A stretch of 64,000 nucleotides of DNA, taken from assembly GCF_012241385.1 (NCBI RefSeq), contig NZ_JAAVXB010000007.1:62001-126000 (forward strand), written 5' to 3'. The position numbers and the translations under genes were made by a program. The stretch's first letter is position 1. Each line of letters opens with the position of its first letter. Shown here one piece after another: positions 19,491 to 29,879 of this stretch. The notes under the pieces are model-generated. The model saw only the letters and a program-made list of their open reading frames with translations. It ran no database searches and was not told where the DNA came from. The stretch is from Solimonas marina. GTDB taxonomy: Bacteria; Pseudomonadota; Gammaproteobacteria; Nevskiales; Nevskiaceae.

Positions 19491-21161
19491 ATGTACACAT
19501 ACGATTCCTACGACCAGCAGCTCGTCGACGAACGCGTCGCGCAGTTCCGCGACCAGACGCAGCGCTATCTCGCCGGCAAGATTCCGGAAGACGAGTTCAA
19601 GGCACTGCGCCTGCGCAACGGCCTCTACGTCCAGCGCTTTGCGCCAATGCTGCGCATCGCGATTCCGTACGGCCTGCTCGCTGCGCGCCAGCTGCGCATG
19701 CTGGCGCACATCGCCCGCGAGTACGACAAGGGCTTCGGCCACTTCACGACGCGCCAGAACCTGCAGTTCAACTGGCCGCAGCTCGAGCGCGTGCCGGACA
19801 TCCTCGCCGATCTGGCCAGCGTGCAGATGCACGCGATCCAGACGTCCGGCAACTGTATTCGCAACATCACCTCGGACCATCTCGCCGGCGCCGCGCGCGA
19901 CGAACTCGTCGACCCGCGTCCGTACTGCGAGCTGACCCGGCAGTGGGCGACCTTCCATCCGGAGTTCAACTGGCTGCCGCGCAAGTTCAAGATCGCCTTC
20001 TCGGCGACCACCTCCGACCGCGCTGCGACCAAGGTGCATGACATCGGGGTGCACATCGTGCGCAACGAAAGCGGCGAGCTGGGCTACGCCATCTACGTCG
20101 GCGGCGGCCTCGGCCGCATGCCGATGATCGCGCACCGCATTCGCGACTTTTTGCCGGAACTCGATCTGCTGTCGTATCTGGAAGCGGTGCTGCGCGTCTA
20201 CAACCGTCTCGGTCGCCGCGACAACATCCACCGTGCGCGCATCAAGGTCTTGGTCAAGGAAACCGGCCCGGCCAAGTTCGCCGAAATGGTCGAGGCCGAA
20301 TGGGCGCTGATCCGCGACAGCGAACTGCGCCTGCATCGCGAAGACATCGACTTCATCAAGTCGCGCTTCGACGAGCACGCCTACGACGCAGCGGCCGCGG
20401 CCGACACCGGCTTCGAGCAGCGTGTCACCGAAGATCCAGCGTTCGCCGCCTTCGTGCGTCGCAACGTGTTGGCGCACCGCGTCGACGGCTACAAGGTCGT
20501 GTTCGTGTCGCTGAAACCGCCGGCCGGCGTGCCGGGCGACGCCTCCGCCGAACAGATGGACGTGCTCGCCGATCTGGCCGAGCGCTACAGCTTCGGCGAA
20601 GCGCGCGTCACGCACGATCAGAACATCGTGCTCGCCGAGGTCAAACAAGGCGACGTCTACGCCGTCTGGCAGACCCTGCGCGAACACGAACTGGCGACAC
20701 CGAACATCGGTCTGCTGACCGACATGATCTGCTGCCCGGGCCTCGACTACTGCTCACTGGCCAATGCCGGCTCGATCGGCGTGTCACAGGACATCAACGA
20801 CCGCTTCGATTCGCTCGACCATCAGTACGACATCGGCGACATCAAGATCAAAATGTCGGGCTGCATGAATGGCTGCGGCCATCACACCGTCGGCCACATC
20901 GGCATCCTCGGCGTCGACAAGCACGGCGAGGAGTGGTACCAGGTCACGCTCGGCGGTTCGGCCGGCGACGACGCCAGCCTCGGCGACCGCACCGGCCCGG
21001 CGATCAGCCGCGCCGACATCGCCGAAGCCGTCGAACGCATCATCGACGTTTATATGGAACAGCGTCACTCGGAAGACGAAAGCTTCCTGCAGTGCTACCG
21101 GCGCGTCGGCATGCCACCGTTCAAGGCGCGCATCTATGCCAACGAAGCGGTGGCCGCATGA
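19491..21161 (+). CDS. cysI: Siroheme-dependent sulfite (nitrite/sulfite) reductase
   Basis: This is the hemoprotein that reduces sulfite to sulfide. It has 556 residues. Siroheme/4Fe-4S ligands are visible in CCPGLDYCSLA and SGCMNGCGHH, and the first ferredoxin-like half-domain has GFGHFTTRQNLQFNW. The start MYTYDSYDQQLVDERV matches the pseudomonad-type sulfite reductase. The ATG at 19491 is preferred over a TTG at 19482. A GATAAT -10-like box is at 19461-19466, next to a GGGG-GAAAA-CCCC dyad. The downstream DUF934 gene overlaps by four bases. Confidence 0.93.
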   Translation: MYTYDSYDQQLVDERVAQFRDQTQRYLAGKIPEDEFKALRLRNGLYVQRFAPMLRIAIPYGLLAARQLRMLAHIAREYDKGFGHFTTRQNLQFNWPQLERVPDILADLASVQMHAIQTSGNCIRNITSDHLAGAARDELVDPRPYCELTRQWATFHPEFNWLPRKFKIAFSATTSDRAATKVHDIGVHIVRNESGELGYAIYVGGGLGRMPMIAHRIRDFLPELDLLSYLEAVLRVYNRLGRRDNIHRARIKVLVKETGPAKFAEMVEAEWALIRDSELRLHREDIDFIKSRFDEHAYDAAAAADTGFEQRVTEDPAFAAFVRRNVLAHRVDGYKVVFVSLKPPAGVPGDASAEQMDVLADLAERYSFGEARVTHDQNIVLAEVKQGDVYAVWQTLREHELATPNIGLLTDMICCPGLDYCSLANAGSIGVSQDINDRFDSLDHQYDIGDIKIKMSGCMNGCGHHTVGHIGILGVDKHGEEWYQVTLGGSAGDDASLGDRTGPAISRADIAEAVERIIDVYMEQRHSEDESFLQCYRRVGMPPFKARIYANEAVAA

Positions 21162-21667
21162 GCGCACTGATCATCGACGGCCGCGTCGCGGCCGATGCTT
21201 ACGTCGAACTCGCCGACGATCAGACGCCAGCCGGCACGCCATGCATCGTGCCGCTGGCACGCTGGCTCGAACAACGCGAAGCGTTGCAGGCCAGCGGCGC
21301 ACCGATCGCGGTGCGACTGCCGAACACGGCCGAAGTCGGCACGATCTGGCCCCTGCTCGAGGATCGGCCGATGATCGAGCTGGACTTCCCGACCTTCGCC
21401 GACGGCCGCGCCTACAGCCAGGCGCGCGTACTGCGCGACCGCTACGACTACAAGGGCGAGATTCGCGCACGGGGTGGCGCTGTGGTGCGTGATCAGCTGC
21501 ACAACATGCTGCGCAGCGGCATCAATGCTTTCGCCTTGCGTGACGATCAGGACGTCGACACCTGCCTGACGGCGCTGTCCGACTTCGATCTCGCCTACCA
21601 GCCGGCAGCCGATCGCAGCGACATGCCCATCGTCGGTCGCCTGCGGCGACGCCACGCCGCGGTCTGA
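21158..21667 (+). CDS. DUF934 family protein linked to sulfite reductase
   Basis: This 169-residue member of DUF934 is recognised by LDFPTFADGRAYSQARVLRDRYDYKGEIRA and the C-terminal AYQPAADR. In many proteobacteria this family follows the siroheme sulfite reductase gene and is thought to support it, possibly as an electron-transfer or assembly partner; the mechanism is unknown. The start overlaps the reductase stop (ATGA), so the two are translationally coupled. Confidence 0.9.
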   Translation: MSALIIDGRVAADAYVELADDQTPAGTPCIVPLARWLEQREALQASGAPIAVRLPNTAEVGTIWPLLEDRPMIELDFPTFADGRAYSQARVLRDRYDYKGEIRARGGAVVRDQLHNMLRSGINAFALRDDQDVDTCLTALSDFDLAYQPAADRSDMPIVGRLRRRHAAV

Positions 21668-21697
21668 GGATCCAGCGTCAGCCCCGGTTCAAGATTG

Positions 21698-21717
21698 GCT
21701 GCGCAGACTCGCGCAGC
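21698..21717 (+). other. 7-bp stem hairpin after the sulfur genes
   Basis: GCTGCGC and GCGCAGC are separated by six bases. No T run follows, so it may be a weak terminator or an mRNA-stabilising end for the DUF934 transcript. Confidence 0.4.
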
Positions 21718-21771
21718 GACGACGTTCATCTAAGCTTCGGGCGTCGTCAGCAACCACCAGAGGGGATCAGT

Positions 21772-22551
21772 ATGAAAAACAGATACAAGGCAGCTCTCGC
21801 GATGGGAGTCATGACGCTCGCGAGCACGCCTGCCTGGGCCCAGAGCAACACCGCGGCCAGCGTCTCGGCCAGCGATATGAAGGGCTTTGCGGCACCTGCC
21901 CTGCAGGCGCCGGTCGCCTTCGGTGCGCGCTGGGGCACGTTCGGTGCTGGCTTTTACGGCCAAAGCTGCGACTGCAATCAGGACAATGCCGACGGCTCAC
22001 TCGGCGTTGCCTTCGGCCTCGGCGATCCGGACAAGTATGCGGCACTGGAAGTGTCGGTCGCCTCGTCTTCGCTGTTTGGTGATACCGGCAGCGGTGACAG
22101 CTTCGGCGAATCCGGCTCGGTCGGCCTGAAGCTGCACACCAACATGCCGGGCTATGCCTCGTTCGCCATCGGCGTCAACGGCACCGGACGCTGGGGTAGC
22201 GATCAGTTCAAGAATGCCAATCGCGCCAGCGTCTACGCGGTGGCGACCAAGATGGTGCCGGTCGGCCAGTACGCGGCGATCCTCAACATCGGCATGGGCA
22301 ATGAGCTTTACAACGAACCGGGCAAGGACAAGCCGGGCGTATTCGGTTCGGCGGCGTTCTACTTCACGCAACAGATCTCGGTGCTGGCTGAATACACCGG
22401 CCGCTTCACCAACGCGGCGCTGTCGGTTGCACCGCTGCGCTCGTTCCCGTTGACGGTCACGCTAGGCGCGACCAATCTTGGGGAACGCTACGGCCAGAAC
22501 GTCGAGTTCGCCGGCTCGGTCGGCGTTGGCTTCGCCTTCAATACGCTTTAA
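21772..22551 (+). CDS. Exported beta-rich protein, possible outer-membrane barrel
   Basis: The family of this 259-residue protein is not recognised. A signal peptide is clear (MKNRYKAALAMGVMTLAST, cleavage after AWA). The mature part is rich in Gly, Ala, Ser and aromatic residues and alternates like beta-strands. It ends in GVGFAFNTL, near a barrel-type C-terminal signature although the last residue is Leu rather than Phe. A CDC pair lies near the mature N-terminus. AGGGG precedes the start. A second exported protein follows 30 bases downstream, so they are probably co-transcribed. Confidence 0.75.
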   Translation: MKNRYKAALAMGVMTLASTPAWAQSNTAASVSASDMKGFAAPALQAPVAFGARWGTFGAGFYGQSCDCNQDNADGSLGVAFGLGDPDKYAALEVSVASSSLFGDTGSGDSFGESGSVGLKLHTNMPGYASFAIGVNGTGRWGSDQFKNANRASVYAVATKMVPVGQYAAILNIGMGNELYNEPGKDKPGVFGSAAFYFTQQISVLAEYTGRFTNAALSVAPLRSFPLTVTLGATNLGERYGQNVEFAGSVGVGFAFNTL

Positions 22552-22553
22552 AC

Positions 22554-22569
22554 GATTCGCTCGCGAATC
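22554..22569. other. Intercistronic 7-bp palindrome
   Basis: GATTCGC-TC-GCGAATC lies between the stop of the barrel-like gene and the AGGAG of the next gene. The two-base loop favours a DNA dyad or a stabilising mRNA stem. Confidence 0.55.
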
Positions 22570-22581
22570 AAGGAGTAAAGC

Positions 22582-22854
22582 ATGAACAAGTGGATGATCC
22601 GTATGAGTGCCGCCACCCTCGCCGTCGCACTGGCGGCGCCGGCGTTCGCGCAGTCCTCTGGCACCGGTGCAACGTCGGGCAGCAGCGGCACCAGCGGCAG
22701 CGCCGGCCTCGGCATCGACTACGCGGCGTTGGTTGCCGCCGGTGGCACCGGCAACCCGGGCGTCGGCACGCCGGGGCCGAACCAAGGGCAAACCCTGGGC
22801 GGTCCGATCGCCGGGCTGCAGAAGCAGTTCTCCAAGCCTTACGGCCAGCGCTGA
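22582..22854 (+). CDS. Small exported Gly/Ser-rich protein
   Basis: This is a 90-residue protein with a signal peptide (MNKWMIRMSAATLAVALAAP, cleavage after FAQ). The mature part is about 65 residues, low in complexity and rich in Gly, Ser and Thr, ending in LQKQFSKPYGQR. No family is recognised. AGGAG lies at ideal spacing, and a strong terminator follows, so it is a real transcription unit end. It probably works with the upstream exported protein. Confidence 0.75.
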   Translation: MNKWMIRMSAATLAVALAAPAFAQSSGTGATSGSSGTSGSAGLGIDYAALVAAGGTGNPGVGTPGPNQGQTLGGPIAGLQKQFSKPYGQR

Positions 22855-22871
22855 ACGGCATAGCCTCCAGC

Positions 22872-22902
22872 AAAAAGCCCCGGCCATGCCGGGGCTTTTT
22901 TT
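22872..22902 (+). terminator. Rho-independent terminator
   Basis: AAGCCCCGGC-CAT-GCCGGGGCTT followed by a run of seven T ends the two-gene exported-protein unit. The A run on the other side allows function for minus-strand transcription too. Confidence 0.93.
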
Positions 22903-23002
22903 GTGCCGCCAATCGCGACAAATCGTGCCGGGATCATCGTTATCTGGCGTGAACACGGCTCGGAAATTCCGCGGTGCGCACACCCAACCACCCGCCGCTG
23001 AT

Positions 23003-24304
23003 CTAGCGCTGCAGATTGGCTTCCTGCAGGCCGCCGCGCTTCGCCGCGCTGACCTTGGTCATGTGCGGCTGCGCCTCGACCAGCTGTTGCGGCGGTGACT
23101 GCGGCTGTTTTGGACGGTAGGCGTGAAAGTAACCTTCGATGCCCTTGAGGATGCCGCCCGCCAGCTTGGATTGATAAGCGCCGGTGCCCAGCAGCTTTTC
23201 CTCGTGCGGATTGGTAATGAATGCGGTCTCGACCAGCACCGACGGAATATCCGGCGCCTTGAGCACGACGAATGCCGCCTGCTGCACGTCGTGGCGCTGC
23301 AGCGTATTGATCTTGCCCATCGAATGCAGGATGCGTGAGCCAACATCGAAGCTCGCCTCCATCGTCGCGCTCTGAGACAGGTCGATCAACGTCGCCGCCA
23401 AGTCATCGTCCTTGTCGTGCAGATCGACGCCGCCCACGAAGTCGGCCGCGTTTTCCTTGTTGGCCAGCCAGCGTGCCTGCTCGGAGCTGACGCCGCGATT
23501 GCTCAACACGTAGACGGCGGTACCGCGCTCGGAGCTGCGCGTGAACGCGTTGCAATGAATCGAAATGAACATGTCCGCCTGCTGCTTGCGCGCGATCTCG
23601 ACGCGCTGCCGCAGACCGACGTAGTAGTCACCGTCACGCGTCAGCACCGCACGCATGTTCGGCTGCGTATTGATCATCAGCGCCAGCTTGCGCGCGATGG
23701 CCAGTGTCACGTCCTTTTCCTTGAGGCCGGACGGACCATGCGCACCCGGATCCTCACCACCATGACCGGCATCGATGGCGATGATCACCGGCTTGTCCTG
23801 TAACGCACCGGTGCCCGGCACGGTATCGCCGACTTCCAGCGCCGCCCCCTTGGACGCGCTGGTCGCCGGCGCGACCGGAGTCGGCGCCGGCGCGGCGGCA
23901 GCTGGCGGCGGCGTGGTGACCTGGCCCTTGGGCGTCAGATCGACGACCACGCGGTCGCCGTACTCGTGATTCGGCGCCAGGGCAAACGAATTGACACTGA
24001 CCTGCTGGGCGACGTCGAGCACCACGCGCACACCATCGCCGCGCACGCCGCCGCGCACGCCGCGCACGACGCCCTTGGCTTCGGTGTGATCGGCCACTTT
24101 GACGCCGCTGGCGTCGATACCGTCGAGGTCGATGACGACGCGATTGGGGTTGCTCAGCGTGAAGACATGCGAGGCGGACGCCGCGCTGACATCGAGCACC
24201 ACGCGCGTCGATGCCGGCGAATCCCAGACGCGCACGTCACGCAACTCGGCCGCATGGGCGAGCGTCGTGGCGACGAGCAGACCGAGACCTATCCCCCAGC
24301 GCAT
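23003..24304 (-). CDS. amiC: N-acetylmuramoyl-L-alanine amidase (AmiC type)
   Basis: This is a periplasmic zinc amidase that cleaves septal peptidoglycan during daughter-cell separation. It has 433 residues. A signal peptide ends near THAA-AE; an AMIN domain follows (about 20-115), then a Pro/Ala linker, then the Amidase_3 domain (about 172-405) with IDAGHGGEDPGA and VLVETAFITNP. No LysM repeat is seen, unlike AmiB-like proteins of pseudomonads. It lies downstream of nnr-tsaE, a very common order. A TTGACA box at 24356-24351 may be part of its own promoter. Confidence 0.93.
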   Translation of the reverse strand: MRWGIGLGLLVATTLAHAAELRDVRVWDSPASTRVVLDVSAASASHVFTLSNPNRVVIDLDGIDASGVKVADHTEAKGVVRGVRGGVRGDGVRVVLDVAQQVSVNSFALAPNHEYGDRVVVDLTPKGQVTTPPPAAAAPAPTPVAPATSASKGAALEVGDTVPGTGALQDKPVIIAIDAGHGGEDPGAHGPSGLKEKDVTLAIARKLALMINTQPNMRAVLTRDGDYYVGLRQRVEIARKQQADMFISIHCNAFTRSSERGTAVYVLSNRGVSSEQARWLANKENAADFVGGVDLHDKDDDLAATLIDLSQSATMEASFDVGSRILHSMGKINTLQRHDVQQAAFVVLKAPDIPSVLVETAFITNPHEEKLLGTGAYQSKLAGGILKGIEGYFHAYRPKQPQSPPQQLVEAQPHMTKVSAAKRGGLQEANLQR

Positions 24305-24406
24305 GGAGCGATTCCCTGAGAATTTGGACCCGAAGCTAACCCAATCTCGATGTCAATGCAAATTTATGCCTTACAAACAGCTGGATAGGAGGCATTTTTA
24401 ATGTCA

Positions 24407-24901
24407 TTACTTGGACGCGATACGAACGGCTGCCCCCATCTCGGCACGCAGGGATGACAGGTCGGCCCCGGCCCTGCCCTGCGCCCGCAAGATGCGCCCG
24501 GCGCCTTCAGCCTGCAGCGTGATCCGCAGGTCGGCCGGCGGCAGATAGCCGTCGCCATGTTCAGGCCACTCGACCAGCCACCAGCACTGCGTCAGCGGGT
24601 AATCGCGCAAACCCAGGCCTTCGATCTCGTCCGCATCGCGCAAGCGGTAGAGATCGAGATGCAGCACCGTGCGGCCACCCACGGTGTACGGCTCGATCAA
24701 GGTATAGCTCGGGCTGCGGATCGGCCCACTGACGCCCAGCGCCCGCAACAGGCCGCGCGCCAGTGTCGTCTTGCCGGCGCCGAGGTCACCGCACAGATAA
24801 ATCAGACCACCGGAGCCGCGCTGCATCCAGACACTGAGCGCGGCACCGGCGCGCTCGGTCGCCGCAGCATCGGCGAGCTCGCATTCACACATCGTGTTCA
24901 T
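24407..24901 (-). CDS. tsaE: tRNA t6A modification ATPase TsaE
   Basis: TsaE is the P-loop ATPase needed with TsaB and TsaD to make threonylcarbamoyladenosine at tRNA position 37. It has 164 residues. The Walker A motif is GDLGAGKTTLARG, and SPSYTLIEPY and HLDLYRLRDADE are family signatures. The ATG at 24901 overlaps the nnr stop (ATGA). Confidence 0.95.
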   Translation of the reverse strand: MNTMCECELADAAATERAGAALSVWMQRGSGGLIYLCGDLGAGKTTLARGLLRALGVSGPIRSPSYTLIEPYTVGGRTVLHLDLYRLRDADEIEGLGLRDYPLTQCWWLVEWPEHGDGYLPPADLRITLQAEGAGRILRAQGRAGADLSSLRAEMGAAVRIASK

Positions 24902-26385
24902 CGTGACTCCGGATTGACGACGGCGCGCAGCGCATCGATCAGATCGCTCGGCAACAAGCCGCGCTCGCCGTCGCGCGCGGCGCGATCGCCGGCCAGCGCA
25001 TGGACCAGTACGCCGAGTTGCGCAGCGGTTTCGGCGTCGCGGCCAGCGCCACGCAGGGCGGCGACGATACCGGTCAGCGCATCCCCCATGCCGCCGACCG
25101 CCATGCCCGGATTGCCGTACGGACAGACCGCCGGCGGCTGTCCGCTGACGACCGTGCCGGCGCCCTTGAGCACGACCGCCGCGCCGTAGCGCGCCTGCAG
25201 CGCCTGGACGGCGGCGAGCCGATCGGCCTGCACCTCGCGCGTCGCCAGGCCCAGTAGACGTCCAGCCTCGCCCGGATGCGGCGTGATGATGGCGTCGTGC
25301 AGCGCCTGCGGCGTGGCGGCCAGCAGATTCAGCGCGTCGGCGTCCACGACCAGCGGCTTGTCGCTGGCGAGCGCTGCCGCGAACAGGCTGCGCGCCCAAT
25401 CGTCGCTACCGAGCCCGGGGCCAATTGCGACGACATCAGCGCGCACCATCAGCGCCTGCAGCGCGTCCGGGGTCTCGCAGCGATGGCACATCAGCTCCGG
25501 CTGCGCGGCGGTCAACGCCACCGCGTGCTCGTCGCGCGTCGCGACGCTGACCAGTCCGGCCCCGGCATGCAGCGCCGCGCGACCGGCGATCAGGATCGCC
25601 CCCATCATGCTGTGATTGCCGCCGACCAGCAGCACGTGGCCGCTGTCGCCCTTGTGTGCGGTTCGCACGCGCGGCGGCAAGGCCCGCAGCAAGCTGTCGC
25701 GACCCTGCAGGCGCGCGATCGGCGCGATGCCGTCATAGGCCGCGGCCGGCACGTCGAGCGCATCGAAGTGGCGCTCACCGGCCCAGGCCGGACCGTCGCC
25801 GCTGTACAGCCCGAACTTGCGCGCGATGAAGCTGACGGTGGCATCGGCGCGCACGGCCAGCGCCGACGGCGTCACGCCGCGGCTGGCATCCAGGCCCGAC
25901 GGCACGTCGACCGCCAGCACTTGCGCGCCAGCGTCGCGCGCGGCGTTGATGGCCTGCACCGCGCGCAGACCCGCATGATCGAGTGGCCGACTCAAGCCGG
26001 TACCGAATAGTGCATCGACGATCAGGTCGACCGCCGGCAGGGGACCGTCGAGCACCTCGATCGCACCGCCGTCGGCAAGCCAGGCCGTTCGAGCGCGCGC
26101 GGCATCGCCGGCGCCGGGCGCCGCGCCATCGGCATAGACACGCACACTGCAGCCGTCGGCACGCGCCAGCCGCGCGATCTCATAGCCATCGCCGCCGTTG
26201 TTGCCGACGCCGCAGACTACGACGATCTTCAGCGCGTCCGGCCAGCGACGGCGCGCGTAAGCCCAGCACGCGCGCGCCGCGGCCTGCATCAGCGCATAGC
26301 CCGACCGGCCATGGTCGACGATCGCGCGGCGGTCGATGTCGCGCACCTGCGCTGCCGTATAGAGATTGCGGTCGCGTTCGTTCAT
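24898..26385 (-). CDS. nnr: Bifunctional NAD(P)HX epimerase/dehydratase
   Basis: This enzyme repairs hydrated NADH/NADPH. The N-terminal epimerase domain (YjeF_N, about 1-205) has VVCGVGNNGGDGYEIARL. The C-terminal ADP-dependent dehydratase has GHVLLVGGNHSMMGA and NPGMAVGGMGDALTGI. It has 495 residues. The ATG at 26385 gives MNERDRNLYTAAQVRDID; an upstream start at 26424 looks non-coding. A TATACT box lies only seven bases before this ATG, so a leaderless transcript is possible. It is divergent from queG and followed by tsaE and amiC. Confidence 0.94.
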   Translation of the reverse strand: MNERDRNLYTAAQVRDIDRRAIVDHGRSGYALMQAAARACWAYARRRWPDALKIVVVCGVGNNGGDGYEIARLARADGCSVRVYADGAAPGAGDAARARTAWLADGGAIEVLDGPLPAVDLIVDALFGTGLSRPLDHAGLRAVQAINAARDAGAQVLAVDVPSGLDASRGVTPSALAVRADATVSFIARKFGLYSGDGPAWAGERHFDALDVPAAAYDGIAPIARLQGRDSLLRALPPRVRTAHKGDSGHVLLVGGNHSMMGAILIAGRAALHAGAGLVSVATRDEHAVALTAAQPELMCHRCETPDALQALMVRADVVAIGPGLGSDDWARSLFAAALASDKPLVVDADALNLLAATPQALHDAIITPHPGEAGRLLGLATREVQADRLAAVQALQARYGAAVVLKGAGTVVSGQPPAVCPYGNPGMAVGGMGDALTGIVAALRGAGRDAETAAQLGVLVHALAGDRAARDGERGLLPSDLIDALRAVVNPESR

Positions 26386-26465
26386 CGGCGGCAGTATAAG
26401 AAGCCGCTTGCCGAACTTCTGCATAGAATCGGCGGTTTTCCGCCCGCCACGCGACGCAGCACCCG

Positions 26466-27533
26466 ATGTCTACGCCCCTCGATCCCGCACAGCTTGCGCA
26501 GCAGATTCCGCACTGGGCCCGCAGCCTCGGGTTTGCCGACGCGGCCGTTGCGCATCTGCGCCTCGACGACGACCTTGCGCACTTGCGGCGCTGGCTCGAC
26601 GACGGGCTGCACGGCGGCATGGACTGGATGGCGCGCAATCTGGAGCTGCGCGCACGGCCGGCGGCGCTGCATCCGGGCACCGTCAGCGTCATCTGCGCAC
26701 GACTCGACTACCGTCACGACGCGGTCGCCGCCGAGTCCATCCTCGCCGACGGCGCGCGCGCCTATATCTCGCGCTACGCGCTCGGCCGCGACTATCACAA
26801 GCTGATGCGCGCGCGCCTCGCCAAGCTCGCCGAGCGCATCGCAGCGGCGATCGGCCCGCACGGCTATCGCGTGTTCAGCGACAGCGCGCCGGCCCTGGAG
26901 AAGGCGCTGGCGCGCAACGCCGGACTCGGCTGGATCGGCAAGAACACCCTGCTGCTGCGCCGCGATGCCGGCTCGTGGTTCTTCCTCGGCGAGATCTTCA
27001 CCGACCTGGCGCTGCCGGAAAGCGAAGCGCCTGCCACGGCGAATCTGTGCGGCAGTTGCACGGCCTGCCTCGATGTCTGTCCGACGCAGGCGATCATCGC
27101 GCCGTACCGGCTCGACGCGCGACGCTGCATCTCGTATCTGACGATCGAGCATCACGGCAGCATTCCGGTCGAATTGCGCGCGGCGATCGGCAACCGCATC
27201 TTCGGCTGCGATGACTGTCAGCTGGTCTGCCCGTGGAATCGTTACGCCAAACCGACCGTCGAGGCCGACTTTGTGCCACGCCACGGCCTCGACGCAGCGG
27301 CGCTGGTCGACCTGTTTGCGTGGGACGAGGCGCAGTGGCGCGCACGCACTGAAGGCATGGCCTTGCGTCGCAGCGGCTATTCGCGCTGGCTGCGCAATCT
27401 CGCCGTTGCGCTGGGCAATGCGCCTCGTTCAGAGGCCGTGCGCGACGCACTGCTCGCGCGCCGCGACGACGCCGACGAGCTGGTTCGCGAGCACGTCGCC
27501 TGGGCACTGACGCGCCAGAGCGGCGACGCCTGA
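26466..27533 (+). CDS. queG: Epoxyqueuosine reductase
   Basis: QueG carries out the last step of queuosine synthesis in tRNA, reducing epoxyqueuosine with cobalamin and two 4Fe-4S clusters. It has 355 residues. Cluster ligands are visible in CGSCTACLDVCPTQAI and CDDCQLVCPWN; GWIGKNTLLL and HHGSIPVELR are family signatures. A TAGAAT-like -10 lies at 26424-26429. It is divergent from nnr, as in many gammaproteobacteria. Confidence 0.96.
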   Translation: MSTPLDPAQLAQQIPHWARSLGFADAAVAHLRLDDDLAHLRRWLDDGLHGGMDWMARNLELRARPAALHPGTVSVICARLDYRHDAVAAESILADGARAYISRYALGRDYHKLMRARLAKLAERIAAAIGPHGYRVFSDSAPALEKALARNAGLGWIGKNTLLLRRDAGSWFFLGEIFTDLALPESEAPATANLCGSCTACLDVCPTQAIIAPYRLDARRCISYLTIEHHGSIPVELRAAIGNRIFGCDDCQLVCPWNRYAKPTVEADFVPRHGLDAAALVDLFAWDEAQWRARTEGMALRRSGYSRWLRNLAVALGNAPRSEAVRDALLARRDDADELVREHVAWALTRQSGDA

Positions 27534-27545
27534 TCCGGGCCTGCG

Positions 27546-29186
<1,641 letters not shown>

Positions 29187-29254
29187 GAACCCCCAAGACT
29201 AGCCGTTCGCCTGCTTCTCGGAAATACCCCCGCCCCCGAGCTTGCGTCCGAAAC

Positions 29255-29875
29255 TCAGGTCCAGTGGTAGTTGAAGCTGATGCTGACGCGCTCGGTCTCG
29301 ACCGGGCTGGCCGGCACCTCGTGGCGCAGCCAGCTCTCGAACAGAATCACGTGACCGGCCTTGGCCGGATAGATGATGTGCGCCTGGGTCGACGCCGGCG
29401 CGCGCGCGCGTCGAGGCGGCGCCGCCATCAATCGCGACAGACGCGGGTCTTCGAACTTCAGACCGCTGCAGCCGGCCGGCGTCTGCACGTAATAGGTACC
29501 ACTGACCACCGCCTGCGGATGCAGATGGAAACTGTGCGCACAGCCGCGCGGCATGATGTTGATCCAGCAGTCGGTCATTTGCAGACGGCCGCCGCGCAGA
29601 TCCCAGTGCTGGGCACGCGCGTAGGTCTTGACATGCTCGTCAATGCGTTCGCGCAGTAGATCGAAGGTCGACGAGAAAAGATGCAGCCGGTCGAGCGAGC
29701 CGTAGCTGGTATAGCCGAGCGGATAGTTCGGTGCCGACCATTGCCGGCCGGCCTCGTCGTGCTCGCGGATGCGCAGGCATTCGTCGAGCAGCTCAGCATT
29801 GAGCGCCCGCAGGCCGCGGGCCTGCAGGCGTTCGTTATGAATCAGCGTGGGAAACCACGCCTGAAGCGACTTCAC
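29255..29875 (-). CDS. Putative 2OG-Fe(II) oxygenase of the TIGR02466 type
   Basis: This 206-residue protein begins MKSLQAWFPTLIHNERL, typical of this poorly characterised family. Candidate iron ligands are the His residues in HSFHLHPQAVVSGTYYVQ and the distal His in SWLRHEV; RVSISFNYHW supplies the 2-oxoglutarate-binding arginine. It starts four bases after the panD stop and is followed by pgi after 68 bases. Its substrate is unknown, and the link to pantothenate synthesis is by position only. Confidence 0.8.
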   Translation of the reverse strand: MKSLQAWFPTLIHNERLQARGLRALNAELLDECLRIREHDEAGRQWSAPNYPLGYTSYGSLDRLHLFSSTFDLLRERIDEHVKTYARAQHWDLRGGRLQMTDCWINIMPRGCAHSFHLHPQAVVSGTYYVQTPAGCSGLKFEDPRLSRLMAAPPRRARAPASTQAHIIYPAKAGHVILFESWLRHEVPASPVETERVSISFNYHWT

Positions 29876-29879
29876 GCGA

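Noticed and set aside
24401-24457. 18-codon plus-strand frame with a perfect AGGAGG eight bases before its ATG
   Set aside because: It overlaps the 3' end of tsaE antisense, has no support from composition or neighbours, and is probably chance; noted because the ribosome binding site is ideal.
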